Source of the DNA: an uncultured archaeon
GTDB taxonomy: Archaea; Nanobdellota; Nanobdellia; Pacearchaeales; GW2011-AR1
Direction: 5' to 3'
Assembly: GCA_902385625.1 (NCBI GenBank)
Contig: CABMGE010000027.1
Location: 19,173 to 83,172 of the forward strand
Length of the DNA: 64,000 nt
Every line of letters starts with the position of its first letter. The stretch's first letter is position 1. Below, one piece after another: positions 58,841-64,000 of this stretch. The notes beneath the pieces were generated by a model. That model was not told the origin of the DNA. It saw nothing but the letters and a program-made list of their open reading frames with translations, and did not search any database. A program made the translations under genes and the position numbers.

Positions 58841-58958
58841 CTTAATATTATCAGAACTCTTTTCTTTTAGTTTAAGATTTAAAAACTTAGAGATTAAATG
58901 GTTTAAAAATATAATGGTTTGAAAGAATCTTAATTATATCCTTTGCCATAAATAAATA

Positions 58959-58966
58959 TTTATAAA
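58959..58966 (+). promoter_or_regulatory. TATA-like box for the 108-aa gene
   Basis: TTTATAAA, first base exactly 29 nt upstream of the ATG at 58988. Confidence 0.6.
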
Positions 58967-58987
58967 CCTGGGTGCATTAATAATTAA

Positions 58988-59314
58988 ATGAAAAGAGAAA
59001 ATTATGGAGAATTTGCAGCAGACACAAGAATAGTTTCTCTTCCAGAATATAATTCTAGTTATCTTGCATGTAAAGAAGGAGTTTATCACTTAAAATCAGA
59101 AGCAAGAGATTGCAAGGTACGTTATCATGAGACTCCCATTTTCCCAAAAAAATCAGAACTTCCAATAGGTGCAGATGGAAAGCCAATTTCTATAGAAAGA
59201 CAGGATGAAATAATAAGAATTGCAGTAGAAAGAGCAAAAAGAAGAACACAGGCACCAGTTTTAACCCTGCAAAGAGATTTTAATAAAGGAACCTTAGCTG
59301 AAAAAGTTGCATAA
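58988..59314 (+). CDS. hypothetical protein (108 aa)
   Basis: Soluble protein starting MKRENYGEFAADTRIVSLPE, with a middle segment DCKVRYHETPIFPKKSELPI and a helical end with Arg/Lys residues (IIRIAVERAKRRTQAPVLTL). No cysteine cluster or membrane segment, and no recognised family. It runs opposite to the genes on both sides (DUF5662 unit on the left and 67-residue paralog on the right). TATA box exactly 29 nt upstream, so the gene is well supported. It ends 5 nt before the stop of paralog 3. Confidence 0.7.
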   Translation: MKRENYGEFAADTRIVSLPEYNSSYLACKEGVYHLKSEARDCKVRYHETPIFPKKSELPIGADGKPISIERQDEIIRIAVERAKRRTQAPVLTLQRDFNKGTLAEKVA

Positions 59315-59319
59315 AACTT

Positions 59320-59523
59320 TTAATCTTTCCAAAAACTTACTTTAAAATATCCTTCTTGAGTATTTTGATTATAAAAAATAAAATCCATTAAATAATATTT
59401 AATTGCAGTGTTGTCCTTGGCTCTTTCGATCATTAAAATGACTTTTGAAAAGTCAACACTGGAAATTCTTCCAACAAGCTTCAAATTTTTCTCGCGAATT
59501 TGATTAAAAGTTATCTCCCTCAT
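59320..59523 (-). CDS. small protein, paralog 3 of a 67-residue family
   Basis: 67 residues beginning MREITFNQIREKNLKLVGRI. The rest follows the family plan: FSKVILMIERAKDNTAIKYY, then FIFYNQNTQEGYFKVSFWKD. It is closest to paralog 1 (same length, with YNQ and VSFW in the same place). It starts 28 nt after the stop of the AHSA1-like gene on the same strand and may share its transcript. The relation to the other two copies shows a locally amplified family of unknown function. Confidence 0.7.
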   Translation of the reverse strand: MREITFNQIREKNLKLVGRISSVDFSKVILMIERAKDNTAIKYYLMDFIFYNQNTQEGYFKVSFWKD

Positions 59524-59551
59524 TTTAAAAAATATTATTTCAAACTAGGAA

Positions 59552-59953
59552 TTATTTCCACATCAAGTCTTCAATATAATCCTTAATAGGTTCCCAGTAA
59601 AAATCGTTCCAGCCTGCACTTAAATCTTCAAATAATTCATCTGGAACATTTACTTGGGTAAATATTAACTCTGTTTGTTTAGGGCCCTTTGACTTAAGTT
59701 CAAATGTAACATCTGAAAAATGTTTTTCAGGAAAGTCAGCACAAGCCCACTTTTGAACAATTTTCTTTCCAGGAACAAGTTCAACATTAGTTCCAAAAAT
59801 ATAATCATCCCAAGCACTAAATTTTCCACCAATCTTTTGAGTATTTGAAGCTTTTGCACCAGTAATATTTGAAAGTTTACGAGAATTAACTAGGTATTCA
59901 TAAAGATCATTTGCACTTGCATTAAAAACAACTGTCTGCTTAATGGTTTTCAT
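59552..59953 (-). CDS. AHSA1-like (START/SRPBCC fold) protein
   Basis: 133 residues with the helix-grip fold of the AHSA1 family. VVFNASANDLYEYLVNSRKL (first strand and helix), KIGGKFSAWDDYIFGTNVEL, KKIVQKWACADFPE, and the C-terminal long helix following LSAGWNDFYWEPIKDYIEDL. In AHSA1 proteins related to Hsp90 cochaperone Aha1, the same order of GGKFS-W and K.V..W blocks occurs. Ligand and partner unknown; stand-alone bacterial and archaeal members have varied roles. A CTTAAAAA box lies ~29 nt upstream. It is divergent from msrA. Confidence 0.85.
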   Translation of the reverse strand: MKTIKQTVVFNASANDLYEYLVNSRKLSNITGAKASNTQKIGGKFSAWDDYIFGTNVELVPGKKIVQKWACADFPEKHFSDVTFELKSKGPKQTELIFTQVNVPDELFEDLSAGWNDFYWEPIKDYIEDLMWK

Positions 59954-60115
59954 AAGATAACAAAAATTTACAGCTTTTTAAGACTTTCTCTTTTAAAAAA
60001 AGGATTTTGATGTATATAAAAAGACAACTAAAAGTTAAAAGGAAAACCTATTTTAAATTATAAGATACAGATCTACCCTTCACAAACCTTATATTTTAAA
60101 GGGTATTTATATAAT

Positions 60116-60586
60116 ATGAAAAAACAAACCGCAACACTTGCAGCAGGTTGCTTCTGGCATGTCCAAAAAGCGTTCTCAAAAATACCCGGAATAATAAAAA
60201 CCAGAGTAGGCTATACAGGAGGAACATTAAAAAATCCGAATTATAAAGAAGTGAGTTCTGGAAAAACAGGACATGCAGAAGCAATTGAAATTGAGTTTGA
60301 TAGTGAAAAAATAACCTTTGAAAAAATTCTGGAAATATTTTGGAATATACATAATCCTACAACATTAAATAGACAAGGAATGGATTTTGGAACAAACTAT
60401 AGATCTGCTATCTTTTATCATGATGAATATCAGAAAGATGATGCAATTAGATCAAGAGACAAATATCAAAAGAAAATTAATAACACTATAATAACTGAAA
60501 TAACCAAAGTATCTAAATTCTACCCTGCAGAAGAATACCATCAAAATTATCTTGAGAAAAATAAACAAGCAACATGCCACATATAA
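60116..60586 (+). CDS. msrA: peptide methionine (S)-S-oxide reductase MsrA
   Basis: Repairs the S form of methionine sulfoxide in proteins. The active-site block GCFWHVQ (Cys12) stands near the N-terminus, followed by [29 protein letters not shown] and [19 protein letters not shown], as in all MsrA enzymes. The residue normally GCFWG-V-E is GCFW-H-V-Q, a small departure. A C-terminal cysteine (QATCHI) may be the resolving residue. Length of 156 aa is normal. TATTTTAA lies ~25 nt upstream. It overlaps the downstream msrB start (TAATG). Confidence 0.94.
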   Translation: MKKQTATLAAGCFWHVQKAFSKIPGIIKTRVGYTGGTLKNPNYKEVSSGKTGHAEAIEIEFDSEKITFEKILEIFWNIHNPTTLNRQGMDFGTNYRSAIFYHDEYQKDDAIRSRDKYQKKINNTIITEITKVSKFYPAEEYHQNYLEKNKQATCHI

Positions 60587-60978
60587 TGATAATCCAAAAA
60601 TCAATTCCAAATGAAGAATGGAAAGAGATTCTAACTCCATTACAATACAAAATTTTAAGAGAAGGTGGAACAGAAAAGGCATTTACAGGAGAATTATTGA
60701 ATAATCATGAAAAAGGGGTTTATGTATGTGTTGCATGTGGAAATGAATTATTTTCTTCAGAAACAAAGTATGATTCAAAAACAGGATGGCCTAGTTTTTA
60801 TTCTCCAATATCAGAAAACAGTTTTATAATAAAACCAAATTCAGGAAGTATAAACGCCTCAGAAGTTATCTGCGCAAAATGTGGAGGACACCATGGTCAT
60901 GTATTTACAGATGGACCAGAACCAACAGGTCTTAGATTTTGTATGAACTCTGCAGCCCTTAAATTTAAGAAAAAATAA
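60586..60978 (+). CDS. msrB: peptide methionine (R)-S-oxide reductase MsrB
   Basis: Repairs the R form of methionine sulfoxide. Two zinc pairs (VACGNEL and [13 protein letters not shown]), the block [11 protein letters not shown], and the catalytic [11 protein letters not shown] are all present. The first zinc CxxC is VCVACGNE. The ATG at 60586 overlaps the msrA stop as TAATG, a coupling signal; an earlier ATG at 60574 would add four residues. MsrA and MsrB together cover both stereoisomers, and their operon suggests exposure to oxidants, in line with the several thiol-redox proteins encoded in this window. Confidence 0.94.
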   Translation: MIIQKSIPNEEWKEILTPLQYKILREGGTEKAFTGELLNNHEKGVYVCVACGNELFSSETKYDSKTGWPSFYSPISENSFIIKPNSGSINASEVICAKCGGHHGHVFTDGPEPTGLRFCMNSAALKFKKK

Positions 60979-61353
60979 TTATTTTATTTCAATGGTCTCA
61001 AGCCAATAATATTTTTTAAAAAATTCATCTCTATGAATATTAGCAATAACTTCAGTTAGATCTGTAAAACTCATTCCATTCATCCCACAAGTCCTTATCC
61101 CCTGTTTTTTATCCTGGTCAAATAAGCCTAAAAGATCTTCTTCATTTTTGAAAATATAAGAATTAGTTGGATAAACCCTTTTTCCCATTTTAAGTAAATA
61201 TCTCTGCAAATCTACTTTAAACTCCCTGCATATTCCAACATTTCTATGGTTTGGAAATACATAATAAACTGCAAAATTAGGAAATCTATCTTCAGAAAAA
61301 TTAACATAACTCATTTCCACAGGTTTAAACTCCATGACTTCTAGAGGTTGCAT
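60979..61353 (-). CDS. hypothetical protein (124 aa)
   Basis: Soluble protein starting MQPLEVMEFKPVEMSYVNFS. The middle has FPNFAVYYVFPNHRNVGICR and LQRYLLKMGKRVYPTNSYIF; the C-terminus ends with the helix HRDEFFKKYYWLETIEIK. Rich in aromatic residues, two cysteines, no membrane segment. Its stop abuts the msrB stop; the genes are convergent. The promoter TTTATAAA lies exactly 29 nt before the ATG, so the gene is well supported. No family recognised. Confidence 0.72.
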   Translation of the reverse strand: MQPLEVMEFKPVEMSYVNFSEDRFPNFAVYYVFPNHRNVGICREFKVDLQRYLLKMGKRVYPTNSYIFKNEEDLLGLFDQDKKQGIRTCGMNGMSFTDLTEVIANIHRDEFFKKYYWLETIEIK

Positions 61354-61374
61354 AAATAATTAAGAAAATATAGT

Positions 61375-61382
61375 TTTATAAA
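61375..61382 (-). promoter_or_regulatory. TATA-like box for the 124-aa gene
   Basis: TTTATAAA, first base (minus strand) 29 nt upstream of the ATG at 61353. Confidence 0.6.
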
Positions 61383-61421
61383 TTAAATTGTAAAGAAAAG
61401 CAATAATTAAATTATCCCAAT

Positions 61422-61616
61422 CTATCGATCTAGTTCAATTGCGTTCTTTAAGAATTTTATTAACATAAATACAATTAAGAGTCCAATACCAATATAACTA
61501 AGAAAGTATAAGTCTGGAATAGCAAATCCGATAAATATCATTATGAAAGAGGCTACCAAAAACCAAAAACTAAACTGGTAGCTAAATGAATCATGAAAGT
61601 CCTTTCTTGAATTCAT
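61422..61616 (-). CDS. small two-TM membrane protein (64 aa)
   Basis: A basic, hydrophilic start (MNSRKDFHDSFSYQF) is followed by two TMs (about residues 16-34 and 37-54) and a short C-terminal tail (FLKNAIELDR). Composition is typical of small archaeal membrane proteins, and codon use matches the neighbours. It is oriented like the 124-aa gene and the 120-aa membrane protein on either side, each probably with its own promoter. No known family. Confidence 0.6.
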   Translation of the reverse strand: MNSRKDFHDSFSYQFSFWFLVASFIMIFIGFAIPDLYFLSYIGIGLLIVFMLIKFLKNAIELDR

Positions 61617-61696
61617 AATTTAACAAGGTAATAAGAGTATTAATAATTTATGGCAAAACATCACTTATGTAAAAAAAGCTTAATTATATCCAAAAA

Positions 61697-61731
61697 TTGT
61701 TCTTGATTTAATTTACTTAAGGCAAAAACAT
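61697..61731. repeat. 35-nt degenerate hairpin, TTTAC loop (dispersed family)
   Basis: Imperfect 15-nt arms around the loop TTTAC; the arms carry three or four mismatches, but size, loop and outer TTGTT/AAAACA resemble the copy at 2245. It lies in a 263-bp intergenic region together with the copy at 61819 and a 33-nt duplication. Confidence 0.45.
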
Positions 61732-61774
61732 TGATCAGACTAATTTATACTTGCAAAGTATAAATTATATTAAA

Positions 61775-61807
61775 TTATTTATGTAAAAACTGCATGATAT
61801 GATGAGT
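61775..61807. repeat. 33-nt direct repeat, copy 1 (of the 3' end of the 61880 gene)
   Basis: Identical at 32 of 33 positions to 61880-61912, which is the last ten codons plus stop of the downstream membrane protein gene on the minus strand. Copy 1 lies in non-coding DNA beyond that gene's end, so it is a remnant of a local duplication. Confidence 0.7.
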
Positions 61808-61818
61808 TTAGCTAAAAA

Positions 61819-61852
61819 CTATTTTTGTTGAATTCATTTCATACAAAAATAG
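61819..61852. repeat. 34-nt hairpin, TTCAT loop (dispersed family)
   Basis: Outer arms CTATTTTTGT/ACAAAAATAG (perfect, 10 bp), inner arms TGAA/TTCA, loop TTCAT and one bulged T. Architecture is identical to the copy at 30624, and the first nine and last eight bases are the same. It lies between the two copies of the 33-nt direct repeat. Confidence 0.65.
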
Positions 61853-61879
61853 CCATATTTACTAACCGAGAATACGAGG

Positions 61880-61912
61880 TTATTTATGTAAAAACTGCAT
61901 GATATGAAGAGT
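61880..61912. repeat. 33-nt direct repeat, copy 2 (3' end of the membrane protein gene)
   Basis: The functional copy: it encodes the C-terminal THIMQFLHK-like end and stop of the gene at 61880-62233. Copy 1 lies 105 bp away at 61775. Confidence 0.7.
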
Positions 61913-62233
61913 CATAATTGCACAGCCAAAAGCAATTCTAAATGTCCTAGTAAGTTGCATTTTTATTGTTGAATTAGGATGTTCAAATATTCTTGCAAAA
62001 CCCTCAATAAACAAAAAAAGAGCTGCAAAAAATGCCAAAAAATCAATTGTTATGGGATCAAGATAGCTGCAACCAATACTAATCTTATTCTGCCCATATA
62101 ACTGAACTAAAACAATAATTGTTATTACAACTAAACAAAATATAAATGTAAATATGAGTGTTTTTTTAAGTCTGGCTTCTTCAACTCGTTCAAGACCTTT
62201 TATTGCTTTGTTAACCTGACTCCTCTTTTTCAT
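61880..62233 (-). CDS. three-TM membrane protein (117 aa)
   Basis: The start is set at the ATG at 62233 (MKKRSQVNKAIKGLERVEEA), as TTTAAATA (62256-62263) lies 30 nt upstream; the longer frame would add three residues. A basic cytoplasmic N-terminus is followed by TMs at about 26-44, 62-82 and 98-114. The short loop QLYGQNKISIGCSYLDPITI links the first two. Its last ten codons are duplicated about 100 bp downstream. No family recognised. Confidence 0.68.
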   Translation of the reverse strand: MKKRSQVNKAIKGLERVEEARLKKTLIFTFIFCLVVITIIVLVQLYGQNKISIGCSYLDPITIDFLAFFAALFLFIEGFARIFEHPNSTIKMQLTRTFRIAFGCAIMTLHIMQFLHK

Positions 62234-62277
62234 AATATACAAAAGAATAAATAGATATTTAAACCTAATCTATAAAA

Positions 62278-63171
62278 TTATTTTGAACTCTTCCAGGTAA
62301 GATATAAGTTTTTGATAAAAAGTAGAGATAACGGAGTGAAAACTAAATTGCCAAAAAATTCAAAAATCATGGATATAAACCGATTTAAAATATACAAATT
62401 AACATCAATAGAAGTAGGATTCAATAAATAATTAGGATTTATAATAAACCTAATAATTAGATAAATTAAACTTAAGGCAATAAGAATAATAAAAGCTATT
62501 AAAAAAAACAAGAATATATATCCAAAAGTTTTCCACCATCTACCACGAACCAAGTTACTGCTTAATTTAATAGAATGAATTATTCCCTTATTTTCTCCAA
62601 TCAAAATATAAGCAGAAAATAACCATCTCACAACCAAATAGGCATAAAGTAATATTACTGCGATTACTAACAAAATAAGTAGAATAACTGTTATTATTGA
62701 AATTGGGTTTTGAATACCCAAATAAATGATTAAGATAACCCCTAATGCAAAGAATATAAATGCAATAAGGATTATTGAAAAAAATATAATTAACATTAAT
62801 AATGATAAACCTAGGTATTTCCAGAAGTATTTTCTTCCACCTGCTAAACTCTCTTTAAACTTAACGAGTTTCTTTCTGGATAATGAACTGTAAATAATAG
62901 AAGCATGCAACCAAACACCCAAAATACCAATAATCAAAGAAAATAAAAACAATATTAAATATTTAATTACAAGAGTGGCAGAAAATACTCGAATCGCATC
63001 AGGATTTGCTGCATAAGTAATAACATCTCTCATAAAAACTATCTGAACTAGAAATAATATTAACGAAGGAATAATCGACAAAAGTAAGATAATAAGAAAA
63101 TATACCTTCCAGTTATATCTATATTCCTTCCAGGAATCTGAAAGTATCTCCCCAAAACCTTTTTTTATCAT
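62278..63171 (-). CDS. polytopic membrane protein (297 aa)
   Basis: Residues 1-20 (MIKKGFGEILSDSWKEYRYN) form a cytoplasmic amphipathic start, followed by about six TMs in pairs (for example LIILLLSIIPSLILFLVQIV, LFLFSLIIGILGVWLHASII, LILLVIAVILLYAYLVVRWL) and a C-terminal loop. The start F-I-SDSWK.Y and the paired TM layout recall the membrane domain of glycerophosphodiester phosphodiesterases and DUF975-type proteins. That similarity is by pattern only; no catalytic domain is present. It lies 35 nt after the Pcm gene on the same strand. Single-family members of this kind are widespread; the role is unknown. Confidence 0.72.
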   Translation of the reverse strand: MIKKGFGEILSDSWKEYRYNWKVYFLIILLLSIIPSLILFLVQIVFMRDVITYAANPDAIRVFSATLVIKYLILFLFSLIIGILGVWLHASIIYSSLSRKKLVKFKESLAGGRKYFWKYLGLSLLMLIIFFSIILIAFIFFALGVILIIYLGIQNPISIITVILLILLVIAVILLYAYLVVRWLFSAYILIGENKGIIHSIKLSSNLVRGRWWKTFGYIFLFFLIAFIILIALSLIYLIIRFIINPNYLLNPTSIDVNLYILNRFISMIFEFFGNLVFTPLSLLFIKNLYLTWKSSK

Positions 63172-63205
63172 TATATTTAATTAATAGCCAGGTTCTATTT
63201 AAACT

Positions 63206-63832
63206 TTATCTTTCTTTATCAATAAGAGGAACAAAAACAAATCCAGGATACTCAGTTATCTCATTTTCCCGATATTTTTTCTTTAGTTTTATAATCGAAT
63301 TTCCAACAGGAATAACTAAGACTCCATTGTAATTAAGTTCCTTGATTAGTTCCTGATTAATTTTATCTGCAGATGCACTTACAATAATTCGATCATAAGG
63401 GGAATATTCTTCTAAACCTTTTGATCCATTGCGATTAAAGATCATAATATTTGGTTTTTCTCTTAAAATCTCTTGTGATCTTAAACTAAGGTCGCGAATT
63501 AATTCTATCCCATAAATCTTACAATTTTTACATATTACATTTATCAAAGCCAAAACATAACCACTTCCACTTCCAACCTCAAGAATTTTCAAAGGTCTTG
63601 ATTTTTCAGATACTCCTAAATTGGTTATTTCAAGTAAACTTAACATAAAGGCAATTGTATATGGCTGTGAAATAGTAGCCCCGAATCCAATAGGAAGAGG
63701 AATATTTTCATAAGCCTGTTTTTTAAACTCCTGTGGAATAAAATCTTCCCTTTTAACTGCATTGAAAGCAGTTATAATCTCATTGGAAAAACCCGATTGA
63801 TTTAAATGATTTAATAATAACTTCTTATTCAT
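63206..63832 (-). CDS. pcm: protein-L-isoaspartate O-methyltransferase
   Basis: Repairs isoaspartyl residues in damaged proteins with SAM. REDFIPQEFKKQAYENIPLP and GFGATISQPYTIAFML are the substrate-binding and SQP blocks of the family, followed by the SAM motif ILEVGSGSGYVLALI, GIELIRDLSLRSQEILRE and YDRIIVSASADKINQELIKE. The end of the protein (EYPGFVFVPLIDKER) matches the FVPL ending of PCMT enzymes. Length of 208 aa is normal. It stands directly before the membrane protein gene at 62278 and may share a transcript with it. Confidence 0.93.
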   Translation of the reverse strand: MNKKLLLNHLNQSGFSNEIITAFNAVKREDFIPQEFKKQAYENIPLPIGFGATISQPYTIAFMLSLLEITNLGVSEKSRPLKILEVGSGSGYVLALINVICKNCKIYGIELIRDLSLRSQEILREKPNIMIFNRNGSKGLEEYSPYDRIIVSASADKINQELIKELNYNGVLVIPVGNSIIKLKKKYRENEITEYPGFVFVPLIDKER

Positions 63833-63930
63833 CAGACTAAAAAGGAATTATATTTTATTAATCAAGGTAGTTTAATTAATACGACTTATAAAAAAGAAGA
63901 ATAACAATAAAATGTCTTCTTTTTTAAAAA

Positions 63931-64000
63931 CTATAACTTTCCTAAAACTTCTTTCAAATAAACTTGTTGTGTTTCAAGGACAGGACTTATTATTTTATAA
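63931..64000 (-). CDS. partial CDS cut by right edge (C-terminal 22 residues)
   Basis: An open minus-strand frame enters from the right edge and ends with TAG at 63931-63933. The visible end is ISPVLETQQVYLKEVLGKL, a helical amphipathic C-terminus. Too little is present to name a family. Nothing else explains the 98 bases between this stop and the Pcm start. Confidence 0.45.
   Translation of the reverse strand, partial: YKIISPVLETQQVYLKEVLGKL

Noticed and set aside
1-64000. CRISPR arrays, insertion sequences, prophage or att sites
   Set aside because: No regularly spaced repeats, no transposase or integrase, and no tRNA-associated direct repeat were seen; the short hairpins are dispersed and single.

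Overview
The window looks like part of the genome of an uncultivated, small-celled archaeon of the DPANN group, most likely near Pacearchaeota/Woesearchaeota. The evidence is archaeal information-processing genes (RFC small and large subunits, family B DNA polymerase, FEN1, a HerA-type ATPase, a single OB-fold SSB, ribosomal protein eL41), archaeal-type tRNAs, TATA boxes with leaderless starts, very A+T-rich DNA, dense packing, and many secreted or membrane proteins of unknown family. The lineage is inferred from gene content; no rRNA is present. No stretch longer than 300 bases lacks a gene, and I see no CRISPR array, transposase or prophage.

Layout. 1-2.2 kb: a gene cut by the left edge, a membrane-anchored diadenylate cyclase, two small membrane proteins and tRNA-Thr. 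2.3-11.7 kb (minus strand): a cupredoxin-like protein, then a five-gene surface cluster with two paralogous pilin-like membrane-anchored proteins, two large secreted proteins with thioredoxin-like WCxxC tails, and a secreted trypsin-like protease. 11.8-19.5 kb: a surface protein with a thrombospondin-like module, tRNA-Glu, a small zinc protein, a very compact EPSP-synthase-like protein, an EF-Tu-domain-2 protein, homospermidine synthase and tRNA-Gln. 19.6-32.4 kb: a short UDP-sugar dehydrogenase, eL41, RFC small and large subunits, an orphan PurM-like protein, an SSB, a DsbA-like membrane protein, a HerA-like ATPase, an EEP nuclease, an alkylguanine transferase and a DUF2207-type membrane protein.

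32.5-41.9 kb (minus strand) is a tight run of eight genes: a coiled-coil protein with a possible TelA-like C-terminus, an AAA+ ATPase, a two-TM protein with an EF-hand-like loop, and five proteins I cannot place. This is my main candidate for an undescribed system. 42.0-46.3 kb holds a Trm5-like methyltransferase and a CorA transporter operon. 46.5-49.9 kb holds three paralogous polytopic membrane proteins and a fourth related-looking one. 50-55 kb has FEN1, two adjacent FHA-domain proteins and PolB. 55-59.5 kb (minus strand) has a small HExxH protein, a DUF5662 protein, a two-TM protein and three copies of a ~67-residue protein. The right end carries an AHSA1-like protein, msrA-msrB, small membrane proteins, Pcm and a gene cut by the right edge.

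Two genome-wide patterns stand out. At least 17 genes have a TATA-like octamer whose first base lies 29 (two cases: 30) bases upstream of the start codon, which means leaderless transcripts and fixes several uncertain starts. Six intergenic hairpins share one architecture (mostly 34-35 nt, always a 5-nt TTCAT/TTTAC/TTTAT loop) and look like a dispersed repeat family.
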